From IMG/VR virus record IMGVR_UViG_3300044645_000245, positions 1 through 30,892 of that record: a DNA stretch of 30,892 bases; one strand, 5' to 3'. How positions within the stretch are numbered: position 1 is the stretch's first letter; every line of letters begins with the position of its first letter. The notes under the pieces are model-generated. The model saw only the letters and a program-made list of their open reading frames with translations. It had not been told where the DNA came from and searched no databases. The stretch is from a virus. Below are positions 1 to 6,818 of the stretch, one piece after another. Position numbers and translations under genes: made by a program.

Positions 1-384
1 GGTAATATCTGCCCGAACTCCTGCTAATAGATCGGGAGTATCCTCAGTAAAGAAAGAAAGAGTAGCACTCAGTCCTTCATCGAACTCAAAAGTCTGTGAA
101 CGAAGTTGAGCGATAATATCCTGACAGACCTCTAACATATCACTAAGAACCTCAGTCTCGTTTGTCTCTTCGTGTAGCATCCTATCAAAGAAATACAGAG
201 AGAAATTCAGAACGACACTACGCTCTTGAATCTGACCACCTGTCAAATCAAAATAAAGGGAAGGATATACGTTATCCGTTCCCCGACTTAGGTAATCGGG
301 AAAGTCTCCGAAGTAAACGCTCTTTATCTGTTGGTGTGCGTTCGCTAAGTCCGTTATCGTTTTTACGATTTGATTGAGTGTCAT
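1..384 (-). CDS. Head-tail connector / tail-completion-like protein (3' end cut by window edge)
   Basis: The frame is open from an ATG at 384 to the window edge (128 codons), so the C-terminus is missing. The protein begins MTLNQIVKTITDLANAHQ and carries a later segment SDMLEVCQDIIAQLR followed by FFTEDTPDLLAGVRADI. This layout, with a short helical start, a beta-rich middle containing a GG turn and an acidic end, resembles small tail-terminator or neck proteins of Bacteroidetes siphophages. It follows the DUF6712-like gene after a 56-bp gap, which is where head-completion or tail-completion genes would be expected. The gap has a weak 6-bp inverted repeat (AAGAAG/CTTCTT) and no convincing promoter. 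The family is inferred from general pattern and position; existence of the gene is well supported. Confidence 0.72.
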   Translation of the reverse strand, partial: MTLNQIVKTITDLANAHQQIKSVYFGDFPDYLSRGTDNVYPSLYFDLTGGQIQERSVVLNFSLYFFDRMLHEETNETEVLSDMLEVCQDIIAQLRSQTFEFDEGLSATLSFFTEDTPDLLAGVRADIT

Positions 385-440
385 TTTCTTGCTTTTCTAA
401 GAAGACTTTTAGCTTCTTTTGGTTTTTAAGTGAGTAGGTT

Positions 441-1031
441 TTATTTGCCACAGCAACGAGTTATGTTACCTTGGTATTTTTCTTCAAAAGATTTACCTGC
501 ACAGCAGTCATCATCTCCAAGCCAAATAGAAGTAGTGTAGGCTTCGTTATCAGGTACGATAACATCGTAGCCATTCCCTGGGTTATTGTAAAGAGGGAAC
601 ATATTAGTACCTGACTTCTCTTTAAGATACTTAACGAGTCTTTGCTTATAGAACTCTGCTCTCGACTTATACCTATCTGCTACATCTATCATATCGGAAG
701 CACTCGGATTCTCCTGTCCTTCTCCGCTTTTACGGATCATTCCTTTGTTGTAGAACTGATAAGATAACCCCATCGGAAGCTCTGACATAACAAAATAAAC
801 CAAACAAGGAGTAATATAAGTATCCAAAAGAGTCGCTTCATCATTGGTTAAGTCTTGGTCTTGAATACCTGTTTGTAAACGCTCGTAGAGTCCTGTACCT
901 AACGCAGGTAGAATATACATATCCTGAGCAGTCAAAATCTCAGGGTTAATCAGTTTATCATCTACGTTATTGTGCAGACCTGTTCTGTCCTTAATAGTCT
1001 GTACTGATATGAAAAGTATGTTTCTGCTCAT
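441..1031 (-). CDS. DUF6712-like head-completion (connector) protein
   Basis: This 196-aa protein starts two bases after the portal stop, so it is almost certainly co-translated with it. It is mainly helical, with the segment ILTAQDMYILPALGTGLY near residues 32-50, YKSRAEFYKQRLVKYLKE near 121-138, and a C-terminal tail holding two cysteine pairs (DDDCCAG and RCCGK). The pattern matches the DUF6712-type proteins found next to portal genes in Bacteroidetes phages, thought to act as head-tail adaptor subunits like HK97 gp6. The paired cysteines could bind metal or form disulfides, but this is untested. The family call is from memory of the pattern; the adaptor role is inferred from position. Confidence 0.7.
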   Translation of the reverse strand: MSRNILFISVQTIKDRTGLHNNVDDKLINPEILTAQDMYILPALGTGLYERLQTGIQDQDLTNDEATLLDTYITPCLVYFVMSELPMGLSYQFYNKGMIRKSGEGQENPSASDMIDVADRYKSRAEFYKQRLVKYLKEKSGTNMFPLYNNPGNGYDVIVPDNEAYTTSIWLGDDDCCAGKSFEEKYQGNITRCCGK

Positions 1032-1032
1032 T

Positions 1033-3018
1033 TTATTTATCTTTCTTAATTACAACCTTACTTACCCATTGATGTCTGCAAGAAGGAGAGTTTACTCCAT
1101 CTCCCATATTCCACCATCCACCGCCCCTGTCGAATACTGAGTAACCCAATCTCCGAGAAATAGACTCAATCTCAGAACGAGAATAAAGCCTATCTAAACT
1201 CATCAGCTTAGCACAGAATGGGCGAGAAGGATGAGCGGAGGTATTTCTTTCGCTCGTAGGTACGATAGACTTCCATTCGTACGAATAGCGGACAAGAAAC
1301 GAAGTCTTAACAGGTTTATCGATAATCTCAGATAGAGGCTTGGTGAGGCTCCTAACACCCTTAGGATTGATTTTAAGAATGTCCAACTCCTGAAGTTTAC
1401 CGATACGCTCTTTAACGACTACCAAATCCTCTTTAACCGCCTTAGCGATATCCTCATCGGAAATCCCTTTGTTCTTAGCGATTACATCCAGAATCTTTTT
1501 ATCGAGAGTATCATCGATTACCTCATCCCGAAAAGCCAATTCTTCCTGCTCCAAATCCTTACCGAATACCTGTCGAGTCATCAAAGTCTTATAGTTATCA
1601 ACCGATTCTCCGTACTCAGAGAATACCTGAATAACCGCGTCCATATCATTTGAGAACTCATCCGCACCTAACCAAGTAGCTAACTCTTCTTCTCCGAGTC
1701 CGTAAGCACTCTTCAACATCTGAGATGCTTGCTCACGAGTTATCTTCCCTTTGTTATATTCACGAATGATTCGTTGGAAGTTCTGCCACTCTCTTCCCTT
1801 CATACCTTTGAGATGCTCGTTAATCATCGCCTGAGAAGGCTCAGGAGTAACCGCAGTAGGCTCTGGCTGATACTTAGTCATATCAACACCAATCTTTTCT
1901 AAAATCCATTCTTTAGGAGCAAACTGAGCGATAATACTTTCACTAAACTCGTAGCTAATAGGTTCAACAGGCTTAATCGTAAGCTCTGAAGTAACCCCTC
2001 TCTGCTTAGCTAAGTTGTTAAATATACCTTCGATAAACTGCTGCTTATCGTTAACGTAAGTATTCTTGAAAATCTCGTAAGCATCCCGAATCTGAGAGCG
2101 TGAACCTAAAGCACCAGGAGTAGAGATACCGAACAAATCAGGAGCAGTAATCTGATGCCCTGCAAAAATGTTCTGTTGAATCATCTCATCGACACGACCG
2201 AAATCTTCTTTAGTCAAATCACTCGCCCCTAAATCTTCTACGATAGGCTTGCGTGCTGAATCCTGTACGAAAGAGAGAATAAATTTCTTACCATCAGAAC
2301 CGCTGAAGCGATCCGTAAACCTACGCTCGATATTCCGCTTCTCATCGGGAGAAGGCTCTCCGTTAGGAAGGGTAATAAGTTTACTTGCAGAAAACCCTGT
2401 TTGTGCGTTACCTAAAACGTGCTTAGATACTTCTACATCGCTCTCGATATAATTCAGAGAACCCATATAGCCAGGAAGTGCGTATGTATCCAAACCTGGG
2501 CGGTACTCTTTAATGTACATTATCTGTTTACCTACTCGGTTTTGAGTATTGTAAGCAGGAATAACCTTAGGCTCTTCTTTTCTATCTGACCAATCCTGTT
2601 TATACCAGAACTGCGTATTATCTTTATTAGAACGAATCTTAGTGTAGTCGATATGGCAAATCTCAGCCAACATTCCACCGACCTTACTCCAAATAACTTC
2701 CAAGTAAGCACCTCCGAAAATCTCAACATCGCTTGATACTTTGCGAGTAATATCGATAAGACTCTCGTAAGGATTCGGAGCTTTGATGAATAATTCTGCC
2801 TGAGCATCTACCTCATCACTTTGCCAACCATTCCCGATGATGTAGTTAACTTTACCTCGCACGATAGCATTATGCTTCGCACTCTTATTGTAAAGACCCA
2901 AGAGATAAGTAGGGTAGTCGTTCTTATCACCAAATTCAATATACCCCACACCCTTTTTCTCTCGGTACTCAGGCTGCTTCGCCTCAGCGAAACTTAATAT
3001 CACAATGTTGTCCATCAT
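1033..3018 (-). CDS. Portal protein fused to a C-terminal MuF-like head-morphogenesis region
   Basis: This 661-aa protein forms the dodecameric ring at the head vertex through which DNA passes. The N-terminal half looks like a phage portal: GDKNDYPTYLLGLYNKSAKHN near residues 31-51, KVNYIIGNGW near 57-66, and the later segment NIFAGHQITAPDLFGI. It is longer than a typical 400-500 aa portal. Around residues 505-550 there is a winged-helix-like stretch (ILDVIAKNKGISDEDIAKAV followed by LQELDILKI). The last ~68 residues (SRPFCAKL, LGYSVFDRGGGWWNMGD, CRHQW) match the end of Mu gpF-like minor head proteins. The start overlaps the preceding 67-aa gene by ATGA. A portal plus MuF fusion is inferred, as no separate MuF gene is visible in the window. 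Confidence 0.88.
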   Translation of the reverse strand: MMDNIVILSFAEAKQPEYREKKGVGYIEFGDKNDYPTYLLGLYNKSAKHNAIVRGKVNYIIGNGWQSDEVDAQAELFIKAPNPYESLIDITRKVSSDVEIFGGAYLEVIWSKVGGMLAEICHIDYTKIRSNKDNTQFWYKQDWSDRKEEPKVIPAYNTQNRVGKQIMYIKEYRPGLDTYALPGYMGSLNYIESDVEVSKHVLGNAQTGFSASKLITLPNGEPSPDEKRNIERRFTDRFSGSDGKKFILSFVQDSARKPIVEDLGASDLTKEDFGRVDEMIQQNIFAGHQITAPDLFGISTPGALGSRSQIRDAYEIFKNTYVNDKQQFIEGIFNNLAKQRGVTSELTIKPVEPISYEFSESIIAQFAPKEWILEKIGVDMTKYQPEPTAVTPEPSQAMINEHLKGMKGREWQNFQRIIREYNKGKITREQASQMLKSAYGLGEEELATWLGADEFSNDMDAVIQVFSEYGESVDNYKTLMTRQVFGKDLEQEELAFRDEVIDDTLDKKILDVIAKNKGISDEDIAKAVKEDLVVVKERIGKLQELDILKINPKGVRSLTKPLSEIIDKPVKTSFLVRYSYEWKSIVPTSERNTSAHPSRPFCAKLMSLDRLYSRSEIESISRRLGYSVFDRGGGWWNMGDGVNSPSCRHQWVSKVVIKKDK

Positions 3019-3218
3019 AAAGTTGTATAAGTATTATCTGTATTGTAAGATGTAAAGGAATTATCTACATCGCTATAAACATTGAAAGAGCTATTCGTAT
3101 TTAAGATAGTAAACCCTGAAGGCTGAGTAGCACGAACTACAAAGCCATTATCAGGGTTATGCTTAATGAACCCATCGAAATTCTCATCGCTAATTATCAA
3201 AGCACTTTCAGGATTCAT
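3015..3218 (-). CDS. Small hypothetical virion-module protein, 67 aa
   Basis: A short Asn/Ser/Thr-rich protein with no recognisable catalytic motif. It begins MNPESALIISDENFDGF and ends in a polar tail (SFTSYNTDNTYTTL). It sits between a 124-aa structural-looking protein and the portal, overlapping the portal start by 4 nt (ATGA) and starting one base after the upstream stop. This tight coupling supports a real gene. The composition would suit a small decoration or fibre-like part, but no function can be assigned. Confidence 0.6.
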   Translation of the reverse strand: MNPESALIISDENFDGFIKHNPDNGFVVRATQPSGFTILNTNSSFNVYSDVDNSFTSYNTDNTYTTL

Positions 3219-3219
3219 C

Positions 3220-3594
3220 TTAGTTATTTAAGTACACGTTATTGTAAACATTTACATTCAGAAGGTTACTCAAGTTATTCAGTCGCATAATTCCATCTTC
3301 TACAAGTCCTGTCGCTAAATCGGGGTCAGTATTAGTAGTAGATGTCTGCTCGTAAATCTTATACTCCCAATCCCCTTCAGGAGAATCCTCAAAGTAATCA
3401 TTAACATCTATATCGAACTCGTTATATCTTTCCTTGTGCGGACTCAAATCACCTGCGTTTAATACCACAAAAGAGACTATCTGATTGGTTCCACGACTCT
3501 TAAACCAAAACAAATAGTTCGGAGTAGTAAGAGTCTGCTTCTCTGTCAGAGTCAGTATAATCGTAGAAGTAGAGTTCTTAGTAAAGTGAATCAT
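3220..3594 (-). CDS. Hypothetical beta-rich structural protein, 124 aa
   Basis: The protein is short and beta-rich (STSTIILTLTEKQTLTTPNY, YLFWFKSRGTNQIVSFVVLN), then an acidic region (DIDVNDYFEDSPEGDWEYKI) and an Asn-rich end. I recall similar proteins between capsid and tail-tube genes in Bacteroidetes phages, without known function. A small Ig-like or neck-associated part is plausible. It has the ATCTATTTA-N5-ATG leader shared with other late genes and lies just downstream of a terminator, so it may be expressed separately from the tail-tube candidate. Confidence 0.65.
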   Translation of the reverse strand: MIHFTKNSTSTIILTLTEKQTLTTPNYLFWFKSRGTNQIVSFVVLNAGDLSPHKERYNEFDIDVNDYFEDSPEGDWEYKIYEQTSTTNTDPDLATGLVEDGIMRLNNLSNLLNVNVYNNVYLNN

Positions 3595-3599
3595 ACTAC

Positions 3600-3608
3600 T
3601 AAATAGAT
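3600..3608 (-). promoter_or_regulatory. Late leader motif ATCTATTTA, 5 nt before the start codon
   Basis: On the minus strand the 9-mer ATCTATTTA ends exactly 5 nt before the ATG at 3594. Identical 9-mers occur before the starts at 6803 and 13366 with the same 5-nt spacing, and at 29103-29111. It may be a translation-initiation element or part of a late promoter. Confidence 0.5.
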
Positions 3609-3630
3609 AAATTCTGTTTTTTTCCCAAAA

Positions 3631-3657
3631 AGAAAAACCGCCTCCGAAGAGACGGTT
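3631..3657 (-). terminator. Rho-independent terminator with UUCG tetraloop
   Basis: On the minus strand the RNA would fold as AACCGUCUC-UUCG-GAGGCGGUU: 9 pairs with one G-U wobble, closed by the very stable C(UUCG)G tetraloop and followed by UUUUUC. It lies 33 bases past the tail-tube candidate stop and before the 124-aa gene, so it would limit read-through from the abundant tail gene into the minor genes. Confidence 0.85.
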
Positions 3658-3689
3658 AATCTACCTACCTATAACGAGCCACGAAAGCA

Positions 3690-4202
3690 TTAAGTAGTAA
3701 GACCTGCAATGATACCACTTGCAACCTCAGGAGCGAGTTGTTTTTCGCTACCTGTGATAGTCAAAGTGTAACCACTACGGTCTCCCTGAGCAGTACCAGT
3801 TGCAGCAGTACCGCCTGTAACATCACAACCCTGTGTGCGACCCAAGAGCCAATACTTATCGTTAGCATCTTGAACAACAACCAACAAAGTGTTCTGAGCG
3901 AGAAGCAGAATCTCATTACGAGTATTCGCTTGGAGTTTATTAAGAACGATGCTGAGTTCCTGAGCGTAGAATACTGTTCCGTTTTCTACAGAAGCAGTAA
4001 TAGTCTCAGTCAAAGCACCTGTATTCTTAACTAACTCATATTTACGGAATACCTTACCTGCTGATTTTGTGATAGCAGAAACGATACCAGAAGCTTCGGT
4101 GATTGCAGTTACGTTACCTGATTCAATCATCCATACCGCTTTGATACCACCCAAACTATCCTTACAATCTAAGGTGTATCCCTGAGTTAAAGCACAAGGC
4201 AT
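3690..4202 (-). CDS. Probable major tail tube protein
   Basis: A 170-aa protein starting MPCALTQGYTLDCKDSLGG, with KVFRKYELVKNTGALTET near residues 50-67, and ending in the beta hairpin GYTLTITGSEKQLAPEV. The segment in which a strand is followed by TGSEKQ and an APEV end resembles single-domain siphophage tail tube proteins, which polymerise around the tape measure. Two Cys near the N-terminus and one at TQGCDV may be structural. Strong terminators lie on both sides (4223-4248 and 3631-3657), so it forms a single-gene unit, as expected for a highly expressed virion protein. The tape measure gene is over 2 kb away, which is unusual. Alternative: a capsid decoration protein. Confidence 0.6.
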   Translation of the reverse strand: MPCALTQGYTLDCKDSLGGIKAVWMIESGNVTAITEASGIVSAITKSAGKVFRKYELVKNTGALTETITASVENGTVFYAQELSIVLNKLQANTRNEILLLAQNTLLVVVQDANDKYWLLGRTQGCDVTGGTAATGTAQGDRSGYTLTITGSEKQLAPEVASGIIAGLTT

Positions 4203-4222
4203 ATTATTGAATTTATTAAGTT

Positions 4223-4248
4223 AAAAAGTGGGGGGTGATTAGCCCCCC
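4223..4248 (-). terminator. Strong terminator after the major capsid gene
   Basis: On the minus strand GGGGGG-CTAATCA-CCCCCC is followed by AC and TTTTT. It starts six bases after the capsid stop codon. The 6-bp all-GC stem plus U-tract is a textbook intrinsic terminator, and it separates the capsid gene from the tail-tube candidate. Confidence 0.88.
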
Positions 4249-4254
4249 GATTTA

Positions 4255-5196
4255 TTAGATGATGAAAGAAGCAACCTCATCGAGGAAGGCTACGTTTACA
4301 CCGAGTTTGAACTCAGCTACAAAACGAACCTCATCAGCTTCTTTAGCGTAGAACAACTCGTAACGCTCTTCTTCGTTCAGAAGGTCTGTACCGAGGAAAG
4401 CATTGCTCAAACGCATAGCATACAGCTTGCTAACACCATTCAGACCTGGAGTAGATACTACTTTGATAGAAGTACCTGGCAGAACGAACTCGCTATCAGC
4501 TTTACCATCGAAAGAGTAGTTGAACATATTAGCGTTCTTCAGAGCGATGGTGTAAGTGCGGAATACATCCTGAGACATAAAGATAGTCATATCATCTTTA
4601 GCTACAACCTGAGCAGGAATAGCACGATACAGAGCATCTACAATCGCAACTACGTTAGCAGCAGTGATAGAAGTAGCAGGAGTTCCGTAGTAAGTTGTGT
4701 TGTTAGCTTCAACAGCAGAAGAACCAATCAGCTTAACAAAACCATCAAACTTGTTCAGGTTTACGTTAGCAGAAGCGGTATCACCTTGCCACAAAGCAGT
4801 CTCCAACTGAGCAGCGATACGAGCAGACTTCTTGTCGTTGTACTCAGCAGCGAAAGCGATAGAATCGTAGCGGCTTCCTTCAGGAAGAGCCTTTTGCAGA
4901 TACTTGCTCTCAAGAGATTTAGGACACAGAGACTCGTTTACTTTGATCTTACCAACAGTCACAGTACGTTGTGTGAAAGTAGTAGTACCAGAAGCGTTGA
5001 ATCCGCAAGTACCACCTGCTTGGAAGATAGCATCGGTATCCATAATGTTGATTTTCTCAGAGGATTTAACCCCTACCATTACGTTACCTTGTGCCTTAAT
5101 CAGAGAAGCGGTTTTTGCACCGAGTACAGAACTCGTAACCAAGAGTGCTTCATTCTCTTTGGTATAGTTGGTTAGTGCGGTTACATCAAATGCCAT
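4255..5196 (-). CDS. Major capsid protein (HK97-fold type)
   Basis: A 313-aa protein starting MAFDVTALTNYTKENEALL. Features include the N-terminal helix, the segment TQRTVTVGKIKVNESLCPKS (residues ~76-95), the central ALWQGD, and the C-terminal beta-rich end (VRFVAEFKLGVNVAFLDEV). This arrangement is typical of Bacteroidetes phage major capsid proteins with the HK97 fold. It forms the icosahedral shell, assembled around the scaffold encoded just upstream (26-bp gap) and probably processed by the upstream protease. The gene is followed directly by a strong terminator. The leader reads ATTTA-CAACA-ATG, matching the 5-nt spacing of the late leader motif although the 9-mer itself is degenerate. 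Confidence 0.88.
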   Translation of the reverse strand: MAFDVTALTNYTKENEALLVTSSVLGAKTASLIKAQGNVMVGVKSSEKINIMDTDAIFQAGGTCGFNASGTTTFTQRTVTVGKIKVNESLCPKSLESKYLQKALPEGSRYDSIAFAAEYNDKKSARIAAQLETALWQGDTASANVNLNKFDGFVKLIGSSAVEANNTTYYGTPATSITAANVVAIVDALYRAIPAQVVAKDDMTIFMSQDVFRTYTIALKNANMFNYSFDGKADSEFVLPGTSIKVVSTPGLNGVSKLYAMRLSNAFLGTDLLNEEERYELFYAKEADEVRFVAEFKLGVNVAFLDEVASFII

Positions 5197-5222
5197 TGTT
5201 GTAAATTTTAGATTTTAGATTT

Positions 5223-5804
5223 TTATTTTGCGTATTTACTCAAAAAGTTATTAATACGAGCGTCTTTGCTCGGTACTACTTTGTTGAATGTTTGCTTAGG
5301 TTTCTCGGTAGCATCGGCAGAAGGAGTCTGAATCAGTTGCAAAACAACATCAGTAAGTTCTTTGATAGCAGCCGAAAACTTTGCTTCTGCTTCTGCCATC
5401 TTAACTTCTTGTGCTTTTTTGCCCTTCTTCATATCCTCGATTTGAGCTTCCATCTCTGCGATTTTCTTACTCAACTCCTCATCTACTACTTCTTCAACAG
5501 GAGCAGCTTCAGGTTGTTTGATTTCAGTAATCACAGAATTCTCATCAAGTACGATAACCATTCCATCAGCGAGTTCGTGTTCGCCAGCAGGAGCAGGACT
5601 TTCTTGACCTGCATCATCTACGAGCATAACCTTACCACCGACTTCGAGCTTATCCATCTTGATCTTCGCTCCGTTCTTGAGTACGTATTCTTTGTACTCA
5701 GGAGCAGCAGGCTCGATTGATACCTCAATCTCCTGTGCTTGGACAGGCTGAGGAACTTCAGCGAACATCTGCTTGATTTGCAAGAGTGCTTCTAAAGGGG
5801 TCAT
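5223..5804 (-). CDS. Probable capsid scaffolding protein
   Basis: I chose the ATG at 5804 (MTPLEALLQIKQMFAEVP, 193 aa). The frame is open up to 5891, but that extension would run through the terminator hairpin at 5854-5879 and add an unlikely hydrophobic leader. The protein is acidic and Ala/Glu/Pro-rich, with a small beta domain (EYVLKNGAKIKMDKLEVGGK) around residues 37-90, a coiled coil (LSKKIAEMEAQIEDMKKG) near 112-129, and a basic C-terminal end (PSKDARINNFLSKYAK) suited to binding capsid. Position between protease and capsid genes, coiled coil and composition all fit a scaffold. It would be expected to leave the head during maturation. Confidence 0.75.
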   Translation of the reverse strand: MTPLEALLQIKQMFAEVPQPVQAQEIEVSIEPAAPEYKEYVLKNGAKIKMDKLEVGGKVMLVDDAGQESPAPAGEHELADGMVIVLDENSVITEIKQPEAAPVEEVVDEELSKKIAEMEAQIEDMKKGKKAQEVKMAEAEAKFSAAIKELTDVVLQLIQTPSADATEKPKQTFNKVVPSKDARINNFLSKYAK

Positions 5805-5853
5805 AAAATAATTTAACCATAAATAGGCTAAGGTGCTGAATGTTACCACATAG

Positions 5854-5879
5854 AAAAGGGGAGCGTAGAAACGCCCCCC
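5854..5879 (-). terminator. Terminator between protease and scaffold genes
   Basis: On the minus strand GGGGGGCGT-TTCT-ACGCTCCCC forms a 9-bp stem with one mismatch, followed by TTTTCT. It lies about 33 bases after the protease stop and about 50 bases before the preferred scaffold start. It argues that the scaffold/capsid pair is transcribed partly apart from the upstream tail genes. Confidence 0.8.
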
Positions 5880-5912
5880 GATTTTAACCAAAAACTAAAC
5901 GCTATGAGACTA

Positions 5913-6803
5913 CTAAGATACTTGATGTAAGATATCTATAATATCCTGCATCATTTTCTGTGGATTACTTATTCCGCTCTTCGAATAGTTAAAGACCCCC
6001 TCAACTGAGAAGCCTTTTAGTTTACCTTCTTTAACGAGTTCCCATACATCCTCATTCTCGACTTTGAACGAACCGAACCAAGAGCCATCCTTTACATCTT
6101 CAAATCCCTTCATCGCTTTGATCCCTCGCTTTTCATCGACTATCCAACTCTCAAACATTGTTACTCCTTCCACTGTCATTCCGTTATCGTGCATCAGATT
6201 TACGTTCGACTGATAACCCTTCTTGAAATACTTCTGAGCGATTTTCTTGATAGTGTCTGCGGTGAATACAACGTAATATTCGCCGCTTGAATCGTATCGG
6301 TAGATAGGAGTATCTGCTAACATCAACGGTCCAGAGATAATTCTTTCCTCTTCATCCTGAATCTCAAAGCTCATCTTCTCCGATTGGCGAATCTTAGACT
6401 CAGCCCAACTTAAAGCAGATTTACCACCCCACGCATCGTACATCAACTGACCGCAGCCATCTCCGTAGCCTTTAGACTTATCTGCGTTGGCTTCGTGCCT
6501 ACTCAGGAAAGAATACATACGCTTAATAGTTTCTAAAGAGATAGGCTCTCCGTTCGCTAATTGATTGGCTCGGAGTTTACCGACAGGAGTACCACACGAA
6601 CCCCATCCGTTTTCTTCTACCCATTTCAGAGCGTTCTTTGCGTTGTTCTTAACCGACTCAGGATAATCACTATACGAGTCAGCGAAAGCCAAAAATGACC
6701 GCTCTATCGCAGGTCTATCTACTAAAGCCACGAAGTCCACCTCTACGTTGGATTCTTCGTCTTCGTTTATATCGAGTCTGTAAATTGGTAATTCCTTTTC
6801 CAT
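5913..6803 (-). CDS. XkdF-like prohead protease with an inserted domain
   Basis: A 296-aa protein. The N-terminal strand (VDFVALVDRPAIERSFLAF, residues ~22-40) and the C-terminal half (GPLMLADTPIYR, LMHDNGMTVEGVTMFESWIV, GSWFGSFKVENEDVWELV, LKGFSVEGVF) fit the XkdF-like putative serine protease family, which matures phage heads. Between them, around residues 46-140, lies a separate module (WVEENGWGSCGTPVGKLRA, LETIKRMYSFLSRHEA, GYGDGCGQLMYDAWGGKSAL) seen in other phage head proteins. The likely active-site His is in LMHDNG and the likely Ser in GFSVEG, but assignment is tentative. It starts with the ATCTATTTA-N5-ATG leader right after the tape measure stop. Confidence 0.75.
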   Translation of the reverse strand: MEKELPIYRLDINEDEESNVEVDFVALVDRPAIERSFLAFADSYSDYPESVKNNAKNALKWVEENGWGSCGTPVGKLRANQLANGEPISLETIKRMYSFLSRHEANADKSKGYGDGCGQLMYDAWGGKSALSWAESKIRQSEKMSFEIQDEEERIISGPLMLADTPIYRYDSSGEYYVVFTADTIKKIAQKYFKKGYQSNVNLMHDNGMTVEGVTMFESWIVDEKRGIKAMKGFEDVKDGSWFGSFKVENEDVWELVKEGKLKGFSVEGVFNYSKSGISNPQKMMQDIIDILHQVS

Positions 6804-6808
6804 ATTCT

Positions 6809-6817
6809 TAAATAGAT
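6809..6817 (-). promoter_or_regulatory. Late leader motif ATCTATTTA before the protease gene
   Basis: ATCTATTTA on the minus strand begins right after the tape measure stop TAA and an extra A, and ends 5 nt before the ATG at 6803. The very short gap makes a full promoter less likely here and favours a translational role. Confidence 0.5.
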
Positions 6818-6818
6818 T

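Noticed and set aside
162-377. Plus-strand frame of 71 codons
   Set aside because: It lies wholly over the minus-strand connector gene (1-384), which has protein-like composition and continues past the edge; this frame is its shadow.
385-440. Terminator between the left-edge gene and its upstream neighbour
   Set aside because: Only a 6-bp AAGAAG/CTTCTT stem with no U-tract on the minus strand.
2532-2807. 91-codon minus-strand frame inside the portal gene
   Set aside because: Different frame of the same strand with Leu/Ser/Arg-rich low-quality sequence, fully inside the portal.
4786-5175. Plus-strand frames inside the capsid gene
   Set aside because: Ser/Leu-rich antisense frames over the strongly supported major capsid gene.
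5292-5720. 142-codon plus-strand frame over the scaffold gene
   Set aside because: Phe/Leu/Ser-rich antisense of a Lys/Glu-rich coiled-coil gene; composition is what antisense of such genes gives.
5805-5891. N-terminal 29-residue hydrophobic extension of the scaffold protein
   Set aside because: It would be translated from the terminator hairpin at 5854-5879, and the extension would make a cytoplasmic scaffold a membrane protein.
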